From positions 496,001 through 560,000 of the forward strand of contig NZ_JAEQBB010000001.1 in assembly GCF_018616375.1 (NCBI RefSeq): a stretch of 64,000 bases of DNA, given 5' to 3'. Positions within the stretch are counted from its first letter, which is position 1. Every line of letters begins with the position of its first letter. Both the position numbers and the translations under genes were made by a program. Below, in pieces: positions 1 to 6,884 of the stretch. The notes below the pieces were generated by a model that did no database searches, was not told the origin of the DNA, and saw nothing but the letters and a program-made list of their open reading frames with translations. This DNA comes from Exiguobacterium sp. J17977. GTDB lineage: Bacteria > Bacillota > Bacilli > Exiguobacteriales > Exiguobacteriaceae.

Positions 1-242
1 TGATCCTCGAACTCGGCGTCGCGGTTCCGGTCCGGCTTCTCGCCGTCCGTCGTCAAAAAGTCGGTCCAGCGCGACTTCATGTTGTTCGAGATGTGCTGCA
101 CGATGACCGTGAGCGAGAGTGTATCTTTCGCTAGCACACGATGCATGTCCTCGTCGTTCACTTGCTTCAACGCGTCCTCGGCGAGCTGTTTCTGTTCCTG
201 GAAAATCGAGCGTACCGTTTCAAGATAGCGAGCTTCAAACAT
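1..242 (-). CDS. DUF1572/DinB-like protein, C-terminus cut by window edge
   Basis: The first 80 codons of a minus-strand gene are visible. It starts at an ATG at 242 preceded by a clear AGGAGGT ribosome site. The N-terminus reads MFEARYLETVRSIF and continues with an HISNNMKSRWTDFLTTDGEK stretch, which I recognise as the DUF1572 branch of the DinB-like four-helix superfamily. These proteins are small helical bundles that often bind a metal, and no substrate is known for this branch. The gene is truncated by the window start, so the downstream metal ligands cannot be checked. Confidence 0.7.
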   Translation of the reverse strand, partial: MFEARYLETVRSIFQEQKQLAEDALKQVNDEDMHRVLAKDTLSLTVIVQHISNNMKSRWTDFLTTDGEKPDRNRDAEFED

Positions 243-325
243 GGAATGACCTCCTTTGGATTCCTACTAAGCATACCTCAATCTAAACGTGATAAAAAAT
301 AATAGTAAAATAGTGAAAATCAAAT

Positions 326-492
326 TATAATTGAGTATGAACCGTGCAAGACGCCACCGCGCGATCGGTTCTTGGGTGCCCTGTTTAGGTTTTGACGTGA
401 GTCATGTCGCGTCTATCTCTTTTCGGTTTGGGGGTTCACTCGCAAAGAGAACCGACCGCGTTTGTCCGTGAGTGGATGAGCGCGGTTTTTTT
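326..492 (+). ncRNA. Candidate small RNA with intrinsic terminator
   Basis: A gene-free stretch lies between two minus-strand genes but ends in a plus-strand terminator, so something may be transcribed rightward here. A TATAAT hexamer sits at 326-331 with no convincing -35. GAACCG/CGGTTC pairing follows, then a 15-base near-palindrome GACGTGAGTCATGTC at 394-408, then CTCTTT/AAAGAG pairing and the terminator. An open frame of 44 codons (337-471) has no ribosome site and runs into the terminator, so I do not call it a gene. No known riboswitch or SRP/6S consensus was recognised. Confidence 0.3.
455..492 (+). terminator. Rho-independent terminator, plus strand
   Basis: The stem ACCGCG/CGCGGT (455-460 with 481-486) has an inner TCC/GGA pairing and is followed by seven T residues. 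It faces away from both flanking genes, so it would end the candidate small RNA. Confidence 0.55.
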
Positions 493-499
493 GTATGCG

Positions 500-527
500 A
501 AAAGGGAGGGCCGCGGCTCTCCCTTTT
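500..527 (-). terminator. Terminator of the flagellar/DUF2225 transcript
   Basis: The inverted repeat AAAAGGGAG...CTCCCTTTT spans 500-527 and overlaps the stop codon of the DUF2225 gene. On the minus strand it ends in a short T run. Confidence 0.6.
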
Positions 528-1191
528 AGACGTGTTCGATTCTAAAGTCTTCCCAGTGTGACCGGGCCTGGGTACGAATTCGCTCCGACACTTCCTTGCT
601 GCCGAGCAAGATGCCGTACCAACGCCGCGCGTCCTCATACAGACCGAGCGCGGCCGACAAGTCAGCGATTCGCAGCATGAGCTGGTCGTACGGGAGGCCG
701 GTCCGGACTTGGTCCGTGTACGCCTCTTGCACCTCGTTGTACTTGTCGAGCGTCCGCTTCATCCATTCCTTCTCGGACGCCTCGTCGCCCGTCAGGCGAT
801 ACATCCAGACGAGCCGCATGCCGAGCATGGCGACGACGGACGGTTTCTGGCCGCTCAATTGGGCCGTCATCACGGCGAACTTATACAGCCGGATGACGTG
901 TTCGGCCGAACGGTCGCCCGTGAGCGCCTCGGCGTTGACGCGGTCGAAGTAGCCCGACTCGAGCGCCTCACGATTATTTTTCCGCACTTTGTCAAAAGAG
1001 TCGTGAAACACGAGTTGACAGTGACTACAGACGGTCGGCTCATAAAAGTATGGGTTGGCGCCATCGTACGTCGTATAGCCGTCCTTCGCGACGTCCTGCG
1101 GTCGGATGTGGCGCGACAGGACGCGTGGCGTCTCGCTCTGTTTCAAACAATACGGACATTTCACTTTTTTTGAAAAGATATGTTCTGCCAT
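526..1191 (-). CDS. DUF2225 family protein
   Basis: A 221-residue protein with an N-terminal CPYC pair (KVKCPYCLKQ) and a later CSHC pair (TVCSHCQLVF) that together look like a zinc-binding rubredoxin-type knuckle. The rest is helical and TPR-like, with repeated aromatic/Leu spacing such as SGYFDRVNAEAL and AARRWYGILL. This matches the DUF2225 family of Bacillales and clostridia, whose function is unknown. ATG codons at 1194 and 1191 are both possible; 1191 has the better distance from the GAGGTGAG ribosome site. It is the last gene of the minus-strand cluster that includes flagellin, so a flagellum-related role is possible but is only inferred. Confidence 0.75.
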   Translation of the reverse strand: MAEHIFSKKVKCPYCLKQSETPRVLSRHIRPQDVAKDGYTTYDGANPYFYEPTVCSHCQLVFHDSFDKVRKNNREALESGYFDRVNAEALTGDRSAEHVIRLYKFAVMTAQLSGQKPSVVAMLGMRLVWMYRLTGDEASEKEWMKRTLDKYNEVQEAYTDQVRTGLPYDQLMLRIADLSAALGLYEDARRWYGILLGSKEVSERIRTQARSHWEDFRIEHV

Positions 1192-1200
1192 CATCTCACC

Positions 1201-1644
1201 TCACACGTATACGTTGACGAGCAGGCCGCGAATCTCACCGACTTGGTCGAGGAGCGACAGACGTGACGCCTCGCCCGAGATGACTTGATCGGTCAAGGCG
1301 AGCAGCTTCTGGTCGACCTGTTCGACAATCTTATAAATCTTGGCGCGGCCGCGGCGGTTGAAGCCGCGCTTGTCCTCGAGGCGGAGCGCCGCGTCGACGG
1401 CGTCCTTCATAAAGTCTTTGATGAGTTGCTTATATTCGGCGAGCGACTCGACCGTCTGGCTCTCGGCGAGAAGTTCGCCTTTCTCGTGGATGGCCGCGAT
1501 TTGGCGTTGGAAGCGCTCGTGCTCGCGGTCCTCCCGTTTTTGACCGATGACGTTCTGGAACGAGACGCCAGGCTCGGCCTCGGGGCGTTTCGCCTTGCCG
1601 GCGCCGTGAAGCGACTGCGTCTCCATGATGCGACGAATGTCCAT
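1201..1644 (-). CDS. YaaR family (DUF327) protein
   Basis: This 147-residue protein contains the signature helical core LIKDFMKDAVDAALRLEDKR followed by GRAKIYKIVEQVDQKLLALT, which I recognise as the YaaR/DUF327 family of Firmicutes. Members are small soluble proteins without an assigned biochemical role. A good AAGGAAGG ribosome site precedes the ATG at 1644. The gene starts 20 bases after the flagellin stop with no terminator between, so it is probably read through from flagellin. The location ties it to motility here, although in Bacillus subtilis yaaR is elsewhere. Confidence 0.75.
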   Translation of the reverse strand: MDIRRIMETQSLHGAGKAKRPEAEPGVSFQNVIGQKREDREHERFQRQIAAIHEKGELLAESQTVESLAEYKQLIKDFMKDAVDAALRLEDKRGFNRRGRAKIYKIVEQVDQKLLALTDQVISGEASRLSLLDQVGEIRGLLVNVYV

Positions 1645-1664
1645 AAAATCCGACCTTCCTTAAG

Positions 1665-2489
1665 TTAGTTCAACAATTGTAACACGCCTTGCGGCAATGC
1701 GTTCGACTGGGCGATCATTGCCATGCCGGACTGGTTCAAGATGTTGAGACGGGCGAAGTCCATCATCTCGCGCGCCATGTCGGCGTCGCGGATGCGTGAC
1801 TCGGAAGCCGTCAAGTTCTCGGAACCAACTGTGACGACATTCATGTTCGCTTCAAGTCTATTTTGAATGGCGCCAAGCTTAGATCGTTCAAGTGAAACCG
1901 ACATGATAGCGGCGTCGAACTTGGCGATGGCGTCATTGGCGCCATCTTGCGTCGTCACATCCAGTCCGTCGATTCCGAGCGCGGCGGCGCGCATGTCATC
2001 GACGTTCAAGACAACGCCTTCGCCGCTGCCGGCCCCGAGTTGGAAGAAGAGCGTCTCATTGCCGGCGATATAGTCACCGTTCATGATTTTCTTCGAGTTG
2101 AACTCGGTCGTCTCGGCGATCCGCGTCACTTCGTCCGTGAGCGCCGCAATCTCATCTTGAATCGCCTTGGCGTCATCACCGCTCAGAGTCCCGTTCGACG
2201 CTTGGACCGACAGCTCGCGCATCCGCTGGAGGAGGGCGTGCGTCTCGCTCATCCCGCCTTCGAGTGTCTGCGTGAGCGAGATACCGTCGAGCGTGTTGCG
2301 TTCGGCCATCGATAGCGAGTCGAGCCGGATGCGCATCTTCTCAGAGATGGCGAGCCCGGCCGCGTCGTCGGACGCCTTGTTTATGCGGACACCGCTCGAG
2401 AGGCGGTCCATCGTCTTCTTCATCGTCGCCTGGTTGACCGTGAGCGACGAATACGCTTTGAGCGCCTGAACGTTATTGGTAATTTTCAT
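1665..2489 (-). CDS. hag: Flagellin
   Basis: A 274-residue flagellin, the subunit of the flagellar filament, exported by the type III apparatus. The N-terminal D0/D1 region (MKITNNVQALKAYSSL, then LSSGVRINKASDDAAGLAISE) and the C-terminal helix (ARLNILNQSGMAMIAQSN) are both canonical. The surface domain between them is short, as in minimal Bacillales flagellins. The start at 2489 is fixed by the strong CAGGAGGA site and by family alignment; an in-frame extension upstream lies inside fliS. The gene begins within the last codons of the FliS-like gene, suggesting translational coupling to the chaperone. The GGA-rich leader could be a CsrA target, but no FliW/CsrA genes are in the window. Confidence 0.95.
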   Translation of the reverse strand: MKITNNVQALKAYSSLTVNQATMKKTMDRLSSGVRINKASDDAAGLAISEKMRIRLDSLSMAERNTLDGISLTQTLEGGMSETHALLQRMRELSVQASNGTLSGDDAKAIQDEIAALTDEVTRIAETTEFNSKKIMNGDYIAGNETLFFQLGAGSGEGVVLNVDDMRAAALGIDGLDVTTQDGANDAIAKFDAAIMSVSLERSKLGAIQNRLEANMNVVTVGSENLTASESRIRDADMAREMMDFARLNILNQSGMAMIAQSNALPQGVLQLLN

Positions 2490-2853
2490 AACGGTTTCCT
2501 CCTGACGGTACGGGTTGAAGTCGGGCGTTCTCAATCGCCTCGGCCCATGTCTGGTCGAGCTCGGTCGCGAGGCCGTGCAGCTCCTCGATTTTGTCCATGT
2601 CCTGTTCAATCAATGCCTCGAGGCTCGATTTCGCCATATACAAGTACAGCTCGTCGAGTTGGGCCGAGATGATACCGCCGCCGTCGTGAAGTCCTTGATG
2701 GAGTTTCGCGAGCAGTTCGCGTGCTTGACGCAAATGGCGATTTCGTTCGGCGATGGTCGCCGTCCTGGCGTTTGCATAATGATAGACGAGCGCGTGGAGC
2801 ATCGCTTGGGTCAGCTCTTCCGGGCTCATTTCGTATAGTCGATTCGAATTCAT
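2473..2853 (-). CDS. fliS: FliS-like flagellar export chaperone
   Basis: This 126-residue all-helical protein opens with MNSNRLYEMSPEELTQAMLHALVYHYANA, resembling the FliS fold that wraps the C-terminus of flagellin and blocks premature polymerisation. Its length fits FliS (about 130). It overlaps the flagellin start by 17 bases and the FlhB-like gene by 4, so the three are translated as a unit. Sequence similarity to classical FliS is moderate; context supports the call. No FliD gene is present next to it, unlike the usual fliD-fliS order, so this may be a second, divergent FliS copy. Confidence 0.65.
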   Translation of the reverse strand: MNSNRLYEMSPEELTQAMLHALVYHYANARTATIAERNRHLRQARELLAKLHQGLHDGGGIISAQLDELYLYMAKSSLEALIEQDMDKIEELHGLATELDQTWAEAIENARLQPVPSGGNRYENYQ

Positions 2854-3140
2854 GATGGGTCTCCTTTGATGGTGTCGAGTTCTTCAATCAGTAATAGCAC
2901 TTCGGCCATGACGTCATACAGTTGGGGCGGAATCGCATCCCCGAGGTCAAGGTCGAGCAGGTGGCCAAGGAGCGAGTGATCGTGCTCGATGGCGACGCCG
3001 CGCGCTCTCGCCTCATCTAAGATTTTATCGGCGACGGCGCCCGTTCCGCGGGCGACGACGACCGGGGCCCGGTCGACCGTCTCATCATAGCGGACGACGG
3101 CGGCCGTCTTGCGTTTCGTCAAATCCATACGTTGATACAT
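2850..3140 (-). CDS. FlhB C-terminal domain-like protein (FlhX/YlqH type)
   Basis: Ninety-six residues corresponding only to the cytoplasmic C-terminal part of FlhB, without its membrane domain. Visible features are the conserved APVVVARGTGAVADKILDEARARGV segment and the downstream HLLDLDLGDAIPPQLYDVMAEVL segment. The NPTH autocleavage motif of full FlhB is not present. Such stand-alone copies (YlqH in Bacillus subtilis, FlhX elsewhere) are thought to assist substrate-specificity switching in flagellar export. The gene sits directly downstream of the YlqG-like gene, matching the ylqG-ylqH pair of Bacillus. Confidence 0.8.
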   Translation of the reverse strand: MYQRMDLTKRKTAAVVRYDETVDRAPVVVARGTGAVADKILDEARARGVAIEHDHSLLGHLLDLDLGDAIPPQLYDVMAEVLLLIEELDTIKGDPS

Positions 3141-3149
3141 AGCAGCCTC

Positions 3150-4814
3150 CTAGATGCGGAAATCATAGCCGGTTGTCTCGAGCGTCGGGCGCTCGGTCTC
3201 CGGTCGGTCCGTCTTCGTCAATGGGCGGAACTGGGTCGTCACGCTTTTGTAGCCGATCGCCTCGAGCGTCGTCTCGATCTTGCCGAGCAGGGGGCGCGCG
3301 AGTGACTCGACGGTCGGGTCATCGTGTTCGAGCGTGAGCCGGAGATTCCGGTCAATCGCTTCGAGCTTGACGCCAATCTCGCCGAGTCGCGGTGTCTCAA
3401 GGCGGATATAGAGCACGCTGTTCTCCCAGTCGACGATGTCCCCGGCCTCCCGGTTTTGGATATGGACGTGGATGCCGGTGTCGATTTCTTGGACTTTCGC
3501 CGGCAAGGCGAGGATGAGCTGATGGAGCTGCCCGCCGTCAAGCCGGTTCAACGTCTGTTGGACTTGGAAGAACGAGGCGAGCCGTTGCGCCTCGGGCGTC
3601 GCCGCGTCGGCTTTCAATGACAACGTCGAGGCCTGGACGCGTTGCGCCGTCTCTTGGATGACGCGGCCTGATAGGTTCGGGTCGACCTTGAACGGCGTGA
3701 CGCGTGGCAGTTCGCCGGCGCGGGTCGCCTGATGCGGGATATATTCGAGCCGGACGTGGTTCGGCACGTAACGGAACTCGTTCAAGCTGGCGCGCACTTC
3801 TTTGATGAGCACCGCGCTCTCGACAGGTTTCGTCGACAGCAGGCCGAGGGCGACGTCGAGCTTCGCCGTCATCGCGACGAGCGCCTTCTCTTGGGTCGCA
3901 CTCGTATGTAACAAGGCGTCCGTCTTTTGGAGGAGTTGCGTCAGTCGGGTCGATACCGTCTCGAGCGCGGGACGTGCCTGATGTGGGTTCGTCTCGACGA
4001 GGGCGGCGACTTGGCCGAGCTGTTTCGTCACCGTCACTTGTTCGCTTCGGAACGTGTTCGTCACGGTCGCGAGATGCGTCGTCACTTCTTTGACGAGCAC
4101 CGGTCGTCCGAGGACGGGCGGTAACGCTTCACGCGGCTCAATGCGCACAGGGCGCGGCTCCGGCAACTCGTTGATGAGCCGGTCGACCGTCTCCGGTGTC
4201 GGCGTCATACGCTCGCTGACAGGGCGCGACAGGTTGACGTGCTCGATGAACCGTTCTTTCTGCGGGTACGGCGCGTCGGGCGCCGGTGGTTTGAGTTGTT
4301 GTCTCGCTTCATCTAATGACGCGACGGCGAGATTGCGCGCGACGTCACGCGGGAGCGTCGGCACCTCGACTGTCTTCAGCCAGAGGACGGCATCGCGCAT
4401 GTCGCCTTTGAAGACGGTCTCGAGCAGTCGCACCGTGTCCTCGTTCATCGGCAACCGTCCCGATTGGAGCAGACGGCTGACGGCGCTCCGGACCTCGGGC
4501 GGGAGCGATGCGAGCAAGACATGGATTTTCGTATCGAGTTTTACCGGTTGGCCGCTCGGTATATCCGGCGTCTCCGGTTCGGGCTTGACGACGATTGTCG
4601 CGATGAGCTGGCCATCTTGTTCGGCGAGCGTCAGTTGGAACGGGTTCGTCTTCGGGAGCCCGCCCTCGAACGTGACCTCGACGTGCTCGCCGTTGATTTT
4701 GACGATCCCGGAGTCGGGTCCGGTCTGTTTGACGAGCTCGGCTTTATAGATGCGGTTCGTCTGGATGCCGGCTGTGACCGCGACGGCCGCGGTCATGGGG
4801 GCTTGGATTTGCAT
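3150..4814 (-). CDS. YlqG-like, FliK-related large hypothetical protein
   Basis: A 554-residue soluble protein of low overall conservation. The N-terminus (MQIQAPMTAAVAV) leads into a beta-rich segment. A long Thr/Val/Glu-rich helical middle follows, and the C-terminal third (LETPRLGEIGVKLEAIDRNLRLTLEHDD) resembles the hook-length control domain of FliK and YlqG. Its position before the FlhB-like gene is the same as ylqG-ylqH. The start at 4814 is chosen because a GAGGTGA ribosome site is correctly spaced there; an ATG-lacking extension to 4832 has none. The function is unknown and a flagellar-export role is inferred. Confidence 0.6.
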   Translation of the reverse strand: MQIQAPMTAAVAVTAGIQTNRIYKAELVKQTGPDSGIVKINGEHVEVTFEGGLPKTNPFQLTLAEQDGQLIATIVVKPEPETPDIPSGQPVKLDTKIHVLLASLPPEVRSAVSRLLQSGRLPMNEDTVRLLETVFKGDMRDAVLWLKTVEVPTLPRDVARNLAVASLDEARQQLKPPAPDAPYPQKERFIEHVNLSRPVSERMTPTPETVDRLINELPEPRPVRIEPREALPPVLGRPVLVKEVTTHLATVTNTFRSEQVTVTKQLGQVAALVETNPHQARPALETVSTRLTQLLQKTDALLHTSATQEKALVAMTAKLDVALGLLSTKPVESAVLIKEVRASLNEFRYVPNHVRLEYIPHQATRAGELPRVTPFKVDPNLSGRVIQETAQRVQASTLSLKADAATPEAQRLASFFQVQQTLNRLDGGQLHQLILALPAKVQEIDTGIHVHIQNREAGDIVDWENSVLYIRLETPRLGEIGVKLEAIDRNLRLTLEHDDPTVESLARPLLGKIETTLEAIGYKSVTTQFRPLTKTDRPETERPTLETTGYDFRI

Positions 4815-4880
4815 AGTTGTCACCTCGACCAATATATCGACCTCTTTTTCAAAAAGTGAAGCGAAACCGACAGAAAAAAA

Positions 4881-4912
4881 CCTCCCGTCGATTCGACGGA
4901 AGGGTCAAGAGT
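4881..4912 (-). terminator. comK terminator
   Basis: On the minus strand the sequence CCTTCCGTCG-AAT-CGACGGGAGG is followed by seven T residues. The left arm touches the comK stop codon at 4905-4907. Confidence 0.85.
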
Positions 4913-5399
4913 GGAGCGTTGTGCTCTGGTTTAATTGTTGGAACCGGGCGACGAGTTCGCCCGTCGCTTTCAATTGATTGCGGAGGACGTATGAGGTCGC
5001 GTTCGTGGTGATCCGGTGACCGTTCTGGGTGACGACCAAGCCTTTCGACTCGATTGGGTCACTCGTGATGTCACGGATGTGCGACCAGGCGTACCATTCA
5101 CATTCAGGGCGCTTCGGGGACATCGTCGGGAAGAAGACGAGCCCGGACGTCGGTTCGATGACGACGGGCACTTTGCCTTTGATGCCGGCGACGCGCTTGG
5201 CGACGAAGATGCGCTCCTCGATCGAACTGCTGTACTGGCGGCATGAGAGCTGCAGGAGCTGGTAGGGCCGGAGCGGGGTCGTGATTTCACTGCCATCCTC
5301 GAGAATGACGCGCGATTGCGCGGACATCTCATAACAAGGTAGGATGGCCACCGTCCGCTTTGTAATACGGTACTTTTCCTCGGAATGGTAGGGGCGCAT
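4905..5399 (-). CDS. comK: Competence transcription factor ComK
   Basis: This 164-residue protein aligns by eye with ComK: an ITKRTVAILP start, the core LLQLSCRQYSSSIEERIFVAKRV, then KVPVVIEPTSGLVFFPTMSPKRPECEWYAW. In Bacillus, ComK activates the DNA-uptake and recombination genes for transformation and is itself limited by proteolysis and autoregulation. The C-terminus is about 30 residues shorter than Bacillus subtilis ComK, in the region that MecA recognises for ClpC-dependent turnover, so degradation control may differ. It has its own terminator and lies divergent from the cold-shock gene, with 273 bases between. Confidence 0.88.
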   Translation of the reverse strand: MRPYHSEEKYRITKRTVAILPCYEMSAQSRVILEDGSEITTPLRPYQLLQLSCRQYSSSIEERIFVAKRVAGIKGKVPVVIEPTSGLVFFPTMSPKRPECEWYAWSHIRDITSDPIESKGLVVTQNGHRITTNATSYVLRNQLKATGELVARFQQLNQSTTLHS

Positions 5400-5587
5400 A
5401 TGGCTGCACCGTCCTTTTCGTATTAGATTTTCAGGCTCGGCTCGCCCAGATGGCGTACAAACCTAAATCATCCCTTTCATGATATATCACAAAATATGTA
5501 AATTCAATAACTCTATATGAAAAGTAGGGGAATAGAATTCCAATGTAAGCCAAAAGACGATTCATTTACAAAAATATGAGAAAGTGT

Positions 5588-5616
5588 TTGTCACGCTTCC
5601 AAGAAGGTGGTAAGAT
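5588..5616 (+). promoter_or_regulatory. Promoter of cold-shock gene and 5' hairpin leader
   Basis: TTGTCA at 5588-5593, a 17-base spacer and TAAGAT at 5611-5616 form a good sigma-A promoter. Transcription would start near 5623, and the RNA begins almost at once with the small hairpin AGAGG-GAAAG-CCTCT (5624-5638), which may stabilise the 5' end. Confidence 0.6.
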
Positions 5617-5672
5617 TACCGATAGAGGGAAAGCCTCTGTATTCTTCAATGGTGAAAGGAATGGATTTACAC

Positions 5673-5870
5673 ATGGTAGGTAAAGTAAAATGGTTTAACT
5701 CAGAAAAAGGTTTTGGATTCATCGAAGTAGAAGGCGGCAAAGACGTATTCGTACACTTCTCTGCAATCCAAACTGACGGCTACAAATCACTTGACGAAGG
5801 TCAAGAGGTAGAATTTGAAATCGTTGATGGCGAGCGTGGCCCACAAGCGGCTAACGTTACAAAATTATAA
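5673..5870 (+). CDS. csp: Cold-shock protein
   Basis: A 65-residue single cold-shock domain protein starting [17 protein letters not shown]. It has the two RNA-binding motifs KGFGFI (RNP1) and VFVHF (RNP2), then the family C-terminus [10 protein letters not shown]. It binds single-stranded RNA and DNA and melts secondary structure at low temperature. The start at 5673 matches family length; a GAAAGGA site lies 12 bases upstream, and in-frame codons further upstream would add an unconserved tail. It is a single-gene unit with its own promoter and terminator. Confidence 0.92.
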   Translation: MVGKVKWFNSEKGFGFIEVEGGKDVFVHFSAIQTDGYKSLDEGQEVEFEIVDGERGPQAANVTKL

Positions 5871-5881
5871 TTTCAAGCCGT

Positions 5882-5918
5882 AAGCCGGTTCCCTCGTGGA
5901 ACCGGCTTTTATTTTTTT
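5882..5918 (+). terminator. Terminator of cold-shock gene
   Basis: An 11-base perfect stem AAGCCGGTTCC/GGAACCGGCTT is followed by a T-rich tract. Confidence 0.92.
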
Positions 5919-6182
5919 TACATAACGTCTTTCGCATCAAAATCGCGTTTAAGAACGGGGAGAACGGGTAGTTTGTTTTTATACCGCCGAATCAAGTTGA
6001 AGACGACCTAATCGGAACAAAATTGTCATTATTTTCTGATGATAACGTTTTCAAACGATTTGAATTCGGGGTATACTATAAATGAGCCACCTGGTTCCAC
6101 TTTCTTTTCAGAAATGAAGCAGGAGATTCGGTCCACATCGACGAATCATTGGGTCAAGCGGTTATTTTAAGGAGGAGTTCAG
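5919..6182 (+). promoter_or_regulatory. Intergenic region with hpf promoter
   Basis: There is no gene in this stretch. TTTTCA (6048-6053), an 18-base spacer and TATACT (6072-6077) form a plausible sigma-A promoter. The overlapping GTTTTC...GGGTAT (6047-6052 and 6069-6074) resembles a sigma-B promoter with a slightly long spacer; hpf of Bacillus subtilis is under sigma-B and sigma-H. A leader of roughly 100 bases follows and ends in an AAGGAGGAG ribosome site. Nothing else was recognised. Confidence 0.45.
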
Positions 6183-6743
6183 ATGATTTATAACATTCGC
6201 GGCGAAAACATTGAAGTCACACCAGCTATTCAAGACTATGTCGAGAAAAAGTTGGACAAATTGACTCGGTATTTCACAACTCCTACGGATGCACAGACGG
6301 CTTACGTCAACTTGAAAGTGTACAATGAGAAACAAAAAGTGGAAGTGACGATCCCGATGCCGAACTTGTTGCTCCGTGCTGAAGAGACAAACCTCGACAT
6401 GTACGCGGCGATCGACCTCGTCGTCGATAAATTGGAACGTCAAATCCGGAAGCACAAAACGAAACTCAACCGTAAATCGCGTGCCAAAGAAGGCGGTATC
6501 GGCGAGTACTTCAAATCACTCGAAGGTCCTGAGGACGTGGTCGTATACGACGAGGACGAGGCAGAACTCGAACTCGTGCGGACGAAGCGTTTCACGCTCA
6601 AACCGATGGATACGGAAGAAGCGATTCTTCAGATGGACATGCTCGGCCACAGCTTCTTCGTCTTCTCAGACGCAGAAACGGGCAACACGAACGTCGTCTA
6701 TCGTCGTAAAGACGGGAAATACGGCTTGATCGAACCAGAATAA
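6183..6743 (+). CDS. hpf: Ribosome hibernation promoting factor, long form
   Basis: This 186-residue protein has the N-terminal ribosome-binding domain (MIYNIRGENIEVTPAIQDYVEKKLDKL ... YAAIDLVVDKLERQIRKHK). A basic linker follows, and then the C-terminal dimerisation domain (VRTKRFTLKPMDTEEAILQMDMLGHSFFVF ... VVYRRKDGKYGLIEP). The long form dimerises 70S ribosomes into inactive 100S particles in stationary phase or stress. It is located directly upstream of secA as in Bacillus subtilis (yvyD) and has its own promoter and terminator. Confidence 0.95.
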   Translation: MIYNIRGENIEVTPAIQDYVEKKLDKLTRYFTTPTDAQTAYVNLKVYNEKQKVEVTIPMPNLLLRAEETNLDMYAAIDLVVDKLERQIRKHKTKLNRKSRAKEGGIGEYFKSLEGPEDVVVYDEDEAELELVRTKRFTLKPMDTEEAILQMDMLGHSFFVFSDAETGNTNVVYRRKDGKYGLIEPE

Positions 6744-6760
6744 TTCAACCTTGAAACCAC

Positions 6761-6790
6761 ACGGCCCTCCAACTCGGAGGGCCGTTTCGT
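6761..6790 (+). terminator. hpf terminator
   Basis: ACGGCCCTCC-AACTC-GGAGGGCCGT forms a 10-base stem followed by a T-rich tail. Confidence 0.85.
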
Positions 6791-6801
6791 TTGGCCTTTC
6801 C

Positions 6802-6830
6802 TTGAAAGCGAGGGTCACTTCGGTTAAACT
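6802..6830 (+). promoter_or_regulatory. Candidate secA promoter
   Basis: TTGAAA (6802-6807), a 17-base spacer and TAAACT (6825-6830) lie between the hpf terminator and secA. Confidence 0.5.
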
Positions 6831-6884
6831 GTACATTAGGGAAAAAACATGCATTTTTCAGTGAATGCAGAGGAGATAAAGCGT

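Noticed and set aside
337-471. 44-codon open frame in the gap before the DUF2225 gene
   Set aside because: No ribosome site, and its end lies in a terminator stem; a non-coding RNA explains the region better.
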